DNA of 64,000 nucleotides. Origin: Rhizobium sp. CIAT894. Its GTDB lineage: Bacteria > Pseudomonadota > Alphaproteobacteria > Rhizobiales > Rhizobiaceae. The DNA lies in NCBI RefSeq assembly GCF_000172795.2, contig NZ_CP020947.1:3351001-3415000 (forward strand), written 5' to 3'. Under the pieces are notes generated by a model. The model was not told the DNA's origin, ran no database searches, and saw nothing but the letters and a program-made list of their open reading frames with translations. This document shows positions 16,450-23,583 of the stretch, in pieces. Both the position numbers and the translations under genes were made by a program. Numbering within the stretch: the first letter of the stretch is position 1; the number at the start of each line of letters is the position of its first letter.

Positions 16450-17007
16450 TCAAAATGCAAACGCCTTCGACGTCAGTGGCGCCGAAGTGGCGTCGGGGCC
16501 GAAATCGGCTTCGCCTGATATCTGCAGCAGTTCCTGCAGCCGCTGGCGGGCGCGGTTGACGCGGCTCTTGATGGTGCCGACGGCGCAGCCGCAGATTTCG
16601 GCCGCTTCCTCGTAGGAGAAACCCGAGGCGCCGACGAGGATGATCGCCTCGCGCTGGTCCGGGGGCAGCTGGTCGAGCGCCTTCTTGAAATCCTGCAGAT
16701 CGAGCGCCCCGTATTGCGAGGGATGCATTGCCATCGATTCCGTGAACAGTCCGTCGCTGTCCTGGACCTCACGGCCGCTCTTGCGCATCTGGCTGTAGAG
16801 TTCGTTGCGCAGGATGGTAAAGAGCCAGGCCTTCATATTGGTGCCCATCTCGAAATGATCCTGCTTGGCCCAGGCCTTCATGATGGTATCCTGGACAAGA
16901 TCGTCGGCGCGGTCATGCCGCCCGATCAGCGAAATGGCGAAAGCACGGAGACTTGGGAGGGCCGCCAGCAGTTCCCGCTTGAAGCTGGGTTGCGTTTTTT
17001 CTTCCAT
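16450..17007 (-). CDS. ecfG: General stress ECF sigma factor EcfG (RpoE2-type)
   Basis: This 185-residue ECF sigma factor has region 2 (about residues 15-80, with DDLVQDTIMKAWAKQDHF) and region 4 (about 110-165, with QLPPDQREAIILVGASGFSY and AVGTIKSRVNRARQRL). It directs RNA polymerase to GGAAC-N16/17-CGTT promoters, several of which are visible in this window. NepR holds it inactive until phosphorylated PhyR takes NepR away. It lies 10 bp downstream of nepR on the same strand and is divergent from phyR, the standard GSR arrangement. Confidence 0.92.
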   Translation of the reverse strand: MEEKTQPSFKRELLAALPSLRAFAISLIGRHDRADDLVQDTIMKAWAKQDHFEMGTNMKAWLFTILRNELYSQMRKSGREVQDSDGLFTESMAMHPSQYGALDLQDFKKALDQLPPDQREAIILVGASGFSYEEAAEICGCAVGTIKSRVNRARQRLQELLQISGEADFGPDATSAPLTSKAFAF

Positions 17008-17017
17008 GCCGATGATC

Positions 17018-17224
17018 CTATTCGGCCAGCTTGGCAGAAGCCATCATTTCGGCATGGTCAAGCTTTTCGAGAAGATCGAGAAAACGATCGGGAATCGCCT
17101 CTTCCTGCGCGGATGCATACAGCGACCGCAGCTTGACGCCGATCTGATTGTTCGGGTCCAGAATATCGCTTGCCCGCAGCTCCAGCTTACGCTGATCGGC
17201 TGCTTCTTTCTTGCGTGTCGTCAT
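17018..17224 (-). CDS. nepR: Anti-sigma factor NepR
   Basis: This small acidic/helical protein binds EcfG and is the target of PhyR in the partner-switch that controls the general stress response. The conserved core is IGVKLRSLYASAQEEAIPDR followed by FLDLLEKLDHAE. The start at 17224 (MTTRKKEAADQRK) gives 68 residues, typical for NepR. The frame stays open to an ATG at 17335, which would give 105 residues with a poorly conserved tail. The EcfG-like promoter at 17374-17398 allows either. It is cotranscribed with ecfG. Confidence 0.85.
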   Translation of the reverse strand: MTTRKKEAADQRKLELRASDILDPNNQIGVKLRSLYASAQEEAIPDRFLDLLEKLDHAEMMASAKLAE

Positions 17225-17373
17225 CAATTCGTCTTCTCGCCGGTTGTCTGTTGGGGCGTGCATAGGATCAATCGCGATTTCAACCATCGAAGCCGAGCCT
17301 TCGATTGTCGATGTCGCTGGCATTTCTTGTTTCATGGGTCAAAACGCTACGCCCTTTCTTCGTCGGCTGGAAT

Positions 17374-17398
17374 AATGCGGCGTGACAAAAAAAGTTCC
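17374..17398 (-). promoter_or_regulatory. Putative EcfG promoter for nepR-ecfG
   Basis: On the minus strand GGAAC, a 16-nt spacer and CATT (one change from CGTT) lie upstream of nepR. This implies autoregulation. Ten bases separate it from the divergent phyR promoter. Confidence 0.6.
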
Positions 17399-17407
17399 TG
17401 CGGTTCC

Positions 17408-17432
17408 GGAACTTTTTTAGCAAGGCGGCGTT
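17408..17432 (+). promoter_or_regulatory. Putative EcfG promoter for phyR
   Basis: GGAAC (17408-17412), 16 nt and CGTT (17429-17432) match the consensus exactly, 46 bp upstream of the phyR ATG. It is arranged back to back with the nepR-ecfG promoter. Confidence 0.8.
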
Positions 17433-17477
17433 AACCGCTCATTGAAACCAAGACCGGCCTGCATACGGGAGCCCTGA

Positions 17478-18272
17478 ATGACACTTTCCACTCGAATTGC
17501 GCCGCACCTTCCTTATCTGCGCCGCTATTCCCGCGCCCTTACCGGCACTCAGACTTCGGGCGACGCCTATGTTGCCGCCGTTCTTGAAGCCATCATCGCC
17601 GATCTCACGATTTTCCCGGATACGGCGAATGACCGGGTGGCACTCTACAAACTGTTTACGCAATTGTTTGGTTCCACCGCAGTCCAGATTCCAGAGCCGA
17701 CATCGCCCTATGCCTGGGAACAGCGCGCCACGCTCAACCTTTCGAAGGTTTCACCGGGCGCCCGTCAGGCCTTCCTGCTCGCCTCCGTCGAGAATTTCCG
17801 CGTCGCCGAGATCGGTGAAATCCTGGAACTCGACGAACAGGATGTGATGCGGCTGCTCGACATGGCCTCGCAGGAGATTTCCCGTCAGGTCGCAACCGAT
17901 ATCATGATCATCGAGGACGAACCGCTGATCGCCATGGATATCGAGCAAATGGTCGAAAGCCTCGGCCATCGCGTCACCGGTATTGCCCGCACGCATGCCG
18001 AGGCCGTGGCGCTCTACAACAAGACCAAGCCGAGCATGGTGCTGGCCGACATCCAGCTTGCCGACGGCAGTTCCGGCATCGACGCGGTCAACGACATCCT
18101 CAAGACATCGAGCGTGCCGGTGATCTTCATCACCGCTTTCCCGGAAAGGCTTCTGACCGGCGAGCGCCCCGAACCGACTTTCCTTGTCACCAAGCCCTTC
18201 AATCCAGACATGGTCAAGGCACTGATCAGCCAAGCGCTTTTCTTCAACGAATCGACCAGAGTGGCCGCCTGA
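17478..18272 (+). CDS. phyR: General stress response regulator PhyR
   Basis: This 264-residue two-part regulator has an N-terminal sigma-like domain (about residues 1-135, ECF-like but unable to bind promoters) that mimics EcfG and captures NepR. Its C-terminal receiver domain (about 140-258) has the acidic pocket IIEDEP and phosphoacceptor D191 in VLADIQLADGSSG. Phosphorylation opens the molecule and releases EcfG from NepR. It is divergent from nepR-ecfG, and a sensor kinase gene follows on the same strand. Length and domain order are canonical. Confidence 0.94.
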   Translation: MTLSTRIAPHLPYLRRYSRALTGTQTSGDAYVAAVLEAIIADLTIFPDTANDRVALYKLFTQLFGSTAVQIPEPTSPYAWEQRATLNLSKVSPGARQAFLLASVENFRVAEIGEILELDEQDVMRLLDMASQEISRQVATDIMIIEDEPLIAMDIEQMVESLGHRVTGIARTHAEAVALYNKTKPSMVLADIQLADGSSGIDAVNDILKTSSVPVIFITAFPERLLTGERPEPTFLVTKPFNPDMVKALISQALFFNESTRVAA

Positions 18273-18292
18273 GACGCAATTCTTCGGCCTTC

Positions 18293-18318
18293 GGAACCAA
18301 ATCGTGAAAACAGGCGTT
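18293..18318 (+). promoter_or_regulatory. Putative EcfG promoter for the HWE kinase
   Basis: GGAAC (18293-18297), a 17-nt spacer and CGTT (18315-18318) lie between phyR and the kinase gene. The kinase can thus be expressed independently of phyR within the same regulon. Confidence 0.7.
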
Positions 18319-18446
18319 CCGGTGCTACCGGGACGCTCCGGTGGCTTTAACGGTTTTTGCAGCGCTTTGTTCTAGAGTTGACAGGCGAGGCCTTGAGGGC
18401 GCTCGCTTTCAGCGAAGTCCAAGATGTCACAAGGAAAGGCGGCCGA

Positions 18447-19460
18447 GTGAATAGGACTGAACCATTGTCCGGCGTGCCTTTTACCTTCGAAGGCAAAGCC
18501 GCAATGATGGAACGCGCGCTCGGCAGCGCCGGGATTTCGATCCTCTGCCAGGACGCCCGGCTTTCGATCTTCTACGCCGAAAATCTGCCGCCGCATTTCG
18601 CGGCACTCTTTACGCCCGGCGGCAGCGACGCCGCTCTTTTCGGCGACGCTCATGGGCAATATCTGACAGCGCTGAAACACAAGGTATTGGAAACCGGCAT
18701 CCCCAACAATGCCGAGATCGAGATCGCCGTCGACGGTGAAACGCGCAGCTATGAATTGAAAATCCAGCGAACCGGTGAGCGCGGCGAATACGGACTTCTG
18801 TCCGTCATGGCTGAGGTCACCGAAAGCCGGCATCGTGAAAAGGTGCTGAAATCGCTGTTGCGCGAACTTTCGCACCGCTCGAAAAACCTTCTCGCCATCA
18901 TCCAGGGCATCGCCACGCAGACGGCGCGCAACACGCTTTCTCTCGACAGCTTCCTCGTCAAGTTTCGCGGGCGGTTGCAATCGCTTTCCAACTCGCAGGA
19001 TCTGATCACGGATTCGAGTTGGCGCGGCGCCTATCTCTTCGAACTTGCCGAAAAACAGTTCGCCCCCTACTGGCCGGAAACGTCAGGTTCCATGCCGATC
19101 TATGGCATCAATGCCCATCTGACCCCGAATGCCGCCGTGCATGTCGGGCTCGCCCTCCACGAACTCATCGTCAACTCCGCCTCCTATGGCGCGATCTCAG
19201 GCGGCGGCGCCTCGATCACGCTGAATTGCCGGGAAGCCATGATCGGCGAGAAGAAAGCGATCGAGGTCGCCTGGGCAGAGGTGCTGCAGGATCAATCGGA
19301 AATCCACGAATTCAGCGACAACAGCTTCGGCCGAACGGTGCTGGAGCGTGTCGTGCCCTCCTCCGTCAATGGCAAGGCGGAGTTGAGCCTCGTTCCCGGC
19401 CGCATCGAATATCGTCTGACCATTCCGGAAACCGAATTCGAAATATTCAAACGTGTCTGA
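18447..19460 (+). CDS. HWE-family sensor histidine kinase of the GSR locus
   Basis: This 337-residue cytoplasmic kinase has no membrane segment. A PAS-like sensory domain occupies about residues 18-125. The HWE phosphoacceptor motif is ELSHRSKNLLAIIQG with H143, and the ATPase domain carries LALHELIVNSASYGA and the W-x-E motif in VAWAEV. The GTG start at 18447 is preferred because AAGGAAAGG lies before it. An upstream in-frame start at 18357 would overlap the transcription start expected from the EcfG promoter only closely. Position beside phyR suggests that it phosphorylates PhyR, but the signal is unknown. Confidence 0.85.
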   Translation: MNRTEPLSGVPFTFEGKAAMMERALGSAGISILCQDARLSIFYAENLPPHFAALFTPGGSDAALFGDAHGQYLTALKHKVLETGIPNNAEIEIAVDGETRSYELKIQRTGERGEYGLLSVMAEVTESRHREKVLKSLLRELSHRSKNLLAIIQGIATQTARNTLSLDSFLVKFRGRLQSLSNSQDLITDSSWRGAYLFELAEKQFAPYWPETSGSMPIYGINAHLTPNAAVHVGLALHELIVNSASYGAISGGGASITLNCREAMIGEKKAIEVAWAEVLQDQSEIHEFSDNSFGRTVLERVVPSSVNGKAELSLVPGRIEYRLTIPETEFEIFKRV

Positions 19461-19477
19461 AAGCCCCGACAACCCAA

Positions 19478-19604
19478 ACAGAAAAACAGCCGGTGCGAGG
19501 GCGGCGCACCGGCTGTCTTCACTCACCGGGAGGGGACCGTGAGTACGTCCGGATAGTGGGTTGGGGGCGCGCATGTTGGGTCGATGCGATCACCATCCGG
19601 ATAT
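19478..19604 (-). ncRNA. Putative EcfG-controlled small RNA (GsrN-like candidate)
   Basis: A minus-strand transcript of about 125 nt is predicted. An exact EcfG promoter lies at 19611-19635 and points into this gap. The expected start is near 19604, and a 12-bp terminator stem (19486-19516) followed by Us ends it. No conserved ORF fits in between. The RNA is C-rich, with runs CGACCCAAC and CGCCCCCAACCC, and a CUCAC/GUGAG hairpin exposes a CCCCUCCC loop that could pair with Shine-Dalgarno sequences. Caulobacter GsrN is a stress-sigma-dependent sRNA with C-rich loops. Homology is not shown, only similar logic. Confidence 0.6.
19486..19516 (-). terminator. Intrinsic terminator of the putative sRNA
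   Basis: A perfect 12-bp stem (ACAGCCGGTGCG / CGCACCGGCTGT) with a 7-nt loop is followed on the minus strand by a run of five Ts. On the plus strand the following bases are CTTCAC, so it terminates minus-strand RNA better than the HWE kinase mRNA. Confidence 0.75.
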
Positions 19605-19610
19605 CGCAAT

Positions 19611-19635
19611 AACGACGACATCGGACATTGGTTCC
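19611..19635 (-). promoter_or_regulatory. Putative EcfG promoter without a protein gene (sRNA promoter)
   Basis: Read on the minus strand: GGAAC (19635-19631), 16 nt, CGTT (19614-19611), an exact consensus. It directs transcription toward the HWE kinase 3' end. The 229 bp from here to preT hold AT-rich DNA, a RutR-like dyad and no other gene that I can see. Confidence 0.7.
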
Positions 19636-19788
19636 CGGCCGAATGAAAAAAATTCGACTTTTTACAATCTTTTTTCGGATGCTCTTTTCCTCCCGCGCGC
19701 CCGGATGAATCCCCCAATCGAGAAGAAGAAATTAAGCATGTAAAAACAGTTGCTTGCAGGAATCCTCTCCAGAACAAACCATCAAAAT

Positions 19789-19804
19789 TTTACCGTTTGA
19801 TAAA
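19789..19804. promoter_or_regulatory. RutR-like operator upstream of preT
   Basis: TTTACCGTTTGATAAA agrees with the E. coli RutR dyad TTGACCANNTGGTCAA at 10 of 14 defined positions. It shares its left half with the better site at 30534. It lies 60 bp before the preT start. Confidence 0.4.
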
Positions 19805-19864
19805 TTTTTAAACCTGAGTTACGCTTTCCCTCACAGGCCGTTTACCAATAATGAGGGAACTTCA

Positions 19865-21226
19865 ATGGAACGACTGGAAACCGGGATTCATGCCGGCCGG
19901 CTTTCGCCCGCCGAGTATGAGGCTAATTTTTCCGATCTTCATCCGCGCCTCGACAATCACGAGGCGCTGGTCGCCGCCGACCGCTGCTATTTCTGCTATG
20001 ACGCGCCGTGCATGACGGCCTGTCCCACCTCGATCGACATTCCGCTGTTCATTCGCCAGATCTCGACCGGCAATCCGCTCGGCTCGGCAAAGACGATCTT
20101 CGATCAGAACATTCTCGGCGGCATGTGCGCCCGCGTCTGTCCCACCGAAGAGCTCTGCGAACAGGCCTGCGTGCGCAACACGGCCGAGGAGCGGCCGGTC
20201 GAGATCGGCCGGCTGCAGCGTTATGCCACCGATGCCGCCATGCAGGCCGGCAAGCAGTTCTATGTCAGGGCCGAAGCGACGGGAAAGAGGATCGCCGTCG
20301 TCGGCGCCGGTCCGGCCGGTCTTGCCGCCGCCCATCGCCTGGCGGTGAAGGGCCATTCCGTCGTCATCTATGATGCCAGGGAAAAATCCGGCGGCCTCAA
20401 CGAATACGGCATCGCCACCTATAAGGCGGTCGACGATTTCGCCCAGAAGGAAGTCGAATACGTCATTTCGATCGGCGGAATCGAGGTTCGCCAGGGCGCT
20501 CTTCTCGGCCGCGATTTTTCGCTTTCCGATCTGCAGGCCCAGTATGACGCCGTCTTTCTCGGCATCGGCCTTGCCGGCGTCAATGCGCTGCGCATCGACG
20601 GCGAGAATCTCACGGGCGTCGACGATGCCGTCGATTTCATCGCAGCACTGCGCCAGGCCGATGACAAGAGCGATATCGCCATCGGCCGCCGTGTCGTCGT
20701 CCTCGGCGGCGGCATGACGGCGATCGACGCTGCCGTGCAGGCTAAACTCCTCGGCGCCGAGGAGGTAACGATCTGTTACCGCCGCGGCAAGGAGCAGATG
20801 AACGCCTCCGAATACGAGCAGGATCTGGCAAGCTCCAAGGGCGTCATTATCCGTCACTGGCTGGCGCCGAAATCGATCCTGTCGCAGGACGGCAAGGTTG
20901 CCGCCATCGAGGTCGAATATACGCGGATACTCGAAGGCCGCCTTGTCGGCACCGGCGAGACTGGCGTGATCGCCGCCGATCAGATCTTCAAGGCGATCGG
21001 CCAGAGCTTTGACGCCGCGGGTATCGCTTCGCTGCGCATGGAATCCGGCCGTATCGCCGTCGATGCCGAAGGCCGCACCTCGCTCGATGGCGTCTGGGCC
21101 GGCGGCGACTGCGTCTTCGGCGGCGACGATCTCACGGTTTCCGCCGTCGCCCACGGCCGCGACGCGGCTGAATCCATCCATCGGACCCTGTCTGCAGCAG
21201 CCGCTCCGGCTGTCGCGGTTGCCTGA
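19865..21226 (+). CDS. preT: Dihydropyrimidine dehydrogenase subunit PreT
   Basis: This 453-residue flavoprotein of the GltD type feeds electrons to PreA, which reduces uracil and thymine to their dihydro forms. The N-terminal domain carries Fe-S cysteines in CYFCYDAPCMTACPT and CARVCPTEELCEQACV. An FAD fold follows (VVGAGPAGLAAAHRLAVKGH), then an NAD(P) fold (VVLGGGMTAIDAAVQA) and a late FAD motif (VWAGGDCVFGGDDLTV). ATG 19865 has GAGGG before it, and the upstream in-frame extension is AT-rich and foreign. preA begins 15 bp downstream. Confidence 0.93.
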   Translation: MERLETGIHAGRLSPAEYEANFSDLHPRLDNHEALVAADRCYFCYDAPCMTACPTSIDIPLFIRQISTGNPLGSAKTIFDQNILGGMCARVCPTEELCEQACVRNTAEERPVEIGRLQRYATDAAMQAGKQFYVRAEATGKRIAVVGAGPAGLAAAHRLAVKGHSVVIYDAREKSGGLNEYGIATYKAVDDFAQKEVEYVISIGGIEVRQGALLGRDFSLSDLQAQYDAVFLGIGLAGVNALRIDGENLTGVDDAVDFIAALRQADDKSDIAIGRRVVVLGGGMTAIDAAVQAKLLGAEEVTICYRRGKEQMNASEYEQDLASSKGVIIRHWLAPKSILSQDGKVAAIEVEYTRILEGRLVGTGETGVIAADQIFKAIGQSFDAAGIASLRMESGRIAVDAEGRTSLDGVWAGGDCVFGGDDLTVSAVAHGRDAAESIHRTLSAAAAPAVAVA

Positions 21227-21241
21227 AGGGGAGAGAGAACA

Positions 21242-22555
21242 ATGGCTGATCTCCGCAATAATTTCGTCGGCATCAAATCCCCGAACCCGTTCTGGCTGGC
21301 GTCGGCGCCGCCGACCGACAAGGCCTACAACGTCGAGCGCGCCTTCAAGGCCGGCTGGGGCGGCGTGGTCTGGAAGACGCTCGGCGAGGAAGGCCCGCCC
21401 GTCGTCAACGTCAACGGCCCGCGCTACGGCGCGATCTTCGGCGCAGACCGCCGCCTGCTGGGCCTGAACAATATCGAGCTCATCACCGACCGCGACCTCT
21501 ACACAAACCTCAGGGAAATGAAGCAGGTCAAGATGAACTGGCCGGATCGGGCGCTGATCGCCTCGATCATGGTGCCCTGCGAGGAACAGGCCTGGAAAGC
21601 GATCCTGCCTCTGGTCGAAGAGACCGGCGCCGACGGCATCGAACTCAATTTCGGCTGTCCGCACGGCATGTCGGAGCGCGGCATGGGCTCGGCCGTCGGC
21701 CAGGTGCCGGAATATATCGAAATGGTCGTGCGCTGGTGCAAGCAGTATACCCGCATGCCCATCATCACCAAGCTGACACCCAACATCACCGACGTTCGCC
21801 GTCCCGCCCGCGCCGCCAAGGCCGGCGGCACCGATGCCGTCTCGCTGATCAACACGATCAATTCGATCGTCTCCGTCGATCTCGACAACTTCGCCCCCAA
21901 CCCGACGGTCGGCGGCAAGGGCAGCCATGGCGGTTATTGTGGCCCGGCGGTCAAACCGATCGCGCTCAACATGGTGGCCGAGATCGCCCGTGATCCCGAA
22001 ACCTACGGCCTGCCGATCTCCGGCATCGGCGGCATCACGACCTGGCGGGACGCGGCCGAATTCCTTGTCCTCGGCGCCGGCAACGTGCAGGTCTGCACCG
22101 CCGCCATGACCTATGGCTTCAAGATCGTGCAGGAAATGATCACGGGGCTCTCGGACTGGATGGATGAAAAGGGTCACAAGACCCTCGACGACATTACCGG
22201 CCGCGCCGTGCCCAACGTCACCGACTGGCAGTATCTGAACCTCAACTACATCGCCAAGGCGAAGATCGACCAGGACGCCTGCATCAAATGCGGCCGCTGC
22301 CACATCGCCTGCGAGGACACCTCGCACCAGGCGATCACCAACGTCGTCAACGGCCTGCGCCATTTCGAGGTGATCGAAGAGGAATGCGTCGGCTGCAATC
22401 TCTGCGTCAACGTCTGCCCGGTCGAGAACTGCATCACCATGGAACCGCTTGCCGCCGGCACCCTGGACAAACGCACCGGCCGCACCGTCGACCCCAACTA
22501 TGCCAACTGGACGACACACCCGAACAACCCGATGGCCCGCCAGGCGGCAGAGTGA
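21242..22555 (+). CDS. preA: Dihydropyrimidine dehydrogenase catalytic subunit PreA
   Basis: This 437-residue FMN enzyme has a dihydroorotate-dehydrogenase-like barrel (about residues 5-310) and a C-terminal 2x[4Fe-4S] ferredoxin domain. The barrel includes ELNFGCPHGMSERGMGSAVG, with the catalytic Cys region, and GYCGPAVKPIALNMVAEIA. The ferredoxin clusters are CIKCGRCHIACEDT and CVGCNLCVNVCPVENC. It catalyses the first step of reductive pyrimidine breakdown with PreT. The two later enzymes are encoded about 8-11 kb downstream. A 12-bp inverted repeat follows the stop. Confidence 0.94.
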   Translation: MADLRNNFVGIKSPNPFWLASAPPTDKAYNVERAFKAGWGGVVWKTLGEEGPPVVNVNGPRYGAIFGADRRLLGLNNIELITDRDLYTNLREMKQVKMNWPDRALIASIMVPCEEQAWKAILPLVEETGADGIELNFGCPHGMSERGMGSAVGQVPEYIEMVVRWCKQYTRMPIITKLTPNITDVRRPARAAKAGGTDAVSLINTINSIVSVDLDNFAPNPTVGGKGSHGGYCGPAVKPIALNMVAEIARDPETYGLPISGIGGITTWRDAAEFLVLGAGNVQVCTAAMTYGFKIVQEMITGLSDWMDEKGHKTLDDITGRAVPNVTDWQYLNLNYIAKAKIDQDACIKCGRCHIACEDTSHQAITNVVNGLRHFEVIEEECVGCNLCVNVCPVENCITMEPLAAGTLDKRTGRTVDPNYANWTTHPNNPMARQAAE

Positions 22556-22562
22556 CAGGTTT

Positions 22563-22597
22563 GCAACGCCGCGGGGAAGATCGCTCCGCGGCGTTGC
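22563..22597 (+). terminator. Hairpin after preA
   Basis: GCAACGCCGCGG and CCGCGGCGTTGC form a perfect 12-bp stem with an 11-nt loop, 7 bp after the preA stop. There is no clear T-tract, so it may be a Rho-dependent or stabilising 3' structure. Confidence 0.45.
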
Positions 22598-22667
22598 ACT
22601 GAACAGGCAAGAGCTCTATGGCCACCATGCTGCACGATCGCAGCGTGTCAACCAAGAGGAGGCAGCC

Positions 22668-22903
22668 ATGGCTCGCAAACACCTCACCGATCTCAGCTTT
22701 TGAGGTCACGTCGAAACGGCGTAAATCCTTCCCGTCAGAAACCCGGGTCAAGACCGGTTTGCAAACCGTTCACGACGATGTCGAACTGATCGAAAAACTC
22801 GGCCGTAACGATCCCTGCCCCTGCGGTTCCAGGAGGCGGTTTCAAGAACTGCTGCCTGCAATCCGGCCGCTATGACGGCATCGAACGGGATCACTATTTT
22901 TAG
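22668..22903 (+). pseudogene. SEC-C zinc-motif small protein, two frameshifts
   Basis: ATG 22668 follows a strong AGAGGAGG and opens [11 protein letters not shown], then meets TGA at 22701. Skipping one T in the run 22698-22701 gives [12 protein letters not shown] and continues to [16 protein letters not shown]. Skipping one A at 22831 gives [16 protein letters not shown] to a stop at 22901. Together these restore a complete 76-residue SEC-C protein (CPCGS...NCC zinc motif). Two single-base insertions therefore break it, unless they are sequencing errors. A terminator follows at 22923. The shorter frame from 22618 would lose half of the zinc motif. Confidence 0.6.
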
Positions 22904-22922
22904 AGACCGCGACTGAAGGTGG

Positions 22923-22950
22923 CGGCGCCCTTGTCGAAGGGCGCCGTTTA
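22923..22950 (+). terminator. Intrinsic terminator after the SEC-C gene
   Basis: A perfect 10-bp stem CGGCGCCCTT / AAGGGCGCCG with loop GTCG is followed by TTTATT on the plus strand. It also lies just past the prfH stop on the other strand. Confidence 0.7.
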
Positions 22951-22968
22951 TTGCGGTGGCACCAACAG

Positions 22969-23583
22969 TCACAGCTTGAAAGACTTGACCTCGTTGCCTC
23001 GCTCGATGGTCCGGTTGGCAACGAACCGTCCGGATTTGGCCGCCTCCTGCTTTTCCACCTCGATATGGCGCAGCATCGCTTCAAGACGCCGAAGCGCCAG
23101 AGCTTTGTTGCGGTGCTGCGAGCGTTCGTCGCGCGCCCTCACCATGAGACCGGTCGGCCGATGCAGGATGCGCACCGCGCTGTCGGTCGTGTTCTGGTGC
23201 TGCCCGCCCGGCCCGCCAGCCCGCAAGGTCTCGAAACGCAGGTCGGCGGGATCAATCGTCACCTTGCCGCCCTCAGTCCCGGCATCGATGCGTTGAACCG
23301 CAACGTACCAGTTCTGCCGCTTGTGACCGGGACGCGCCGGGCTCTTGAAGGTGAACCTGATCGTGCCGCAATAGCTGCTGGCAATCCCCTCCGCCTCGAG
23401 ACCATCGAGGCTGACGACCGCCGACTTCGCACCGTGCCGATCCGGCATCGGACCGAGGCTCTTCTCGAAGCTGCAGCCAAGCCCGACCGCCTCGCGCTCG
23501 ATAATGTCGAGAAGTGCGGAGAGCGCCATTCGGCACTCCACTGGGCCGTTGCCCGACGTCACGAGAAGATCAATAGCGCTCAT
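22969..23583 (-). CDS. prfH: Peptide chain release factor-like protein PrfH
   Basis: This 204-residue protein keeps the peptidyl-hydrolysis GGQ motif ([14 protein letters not shown] at 126-128) and the following RF-type helix. It lacks the stop-codon recognition domain of RF1/RF2, so it does not read stop codons normally. PrfH genes pair with an RtcB-type RNA ligase. The pair has been reported to rescue 70S ribosomes whose decoding centre was cut by colicin E3-like ribotoxins: PrfH releases the stuck peptide and RtcB2 reseals 16S rRNA. The ATG 23583 lies inside the rtcB 3' end (14-bp overlap), showing translational coupling. Confidence 0.92.
   Translation of the reverse strand: MSAIDLLVTSGNGPVECRMALSALLDIIEREAVGLGCSFEKSLGPMPDRHGAKSAVVSLDGLEAEGIASSYCGTIRFTFKSPARPGHKRQNWYVAVQRIDAGTEGGKVTIDPADLRFETLRAGGPGGQHQNTTDSAVRILHRPTGLMVRARDERSQHRNKALALRRLEAMLRHIEVEKQEAAKSGRFVANRTIERGNEVKSFKL

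Noticed and set aside
19862-22519. An 885-codon open frame on the minus strand opposite preT-preA
   Set aside because: It mirrors two well-supported Fe-S flavoenzyme genes, lacks domain features, and reflects high-G+C antisense openness.
22698-22703. TGA in the SEC-C gene read as selenocysteine
   Set aside because: No SECIS-like structure or Sec context; restoring the frame by a one-base skip gives a better continuation.
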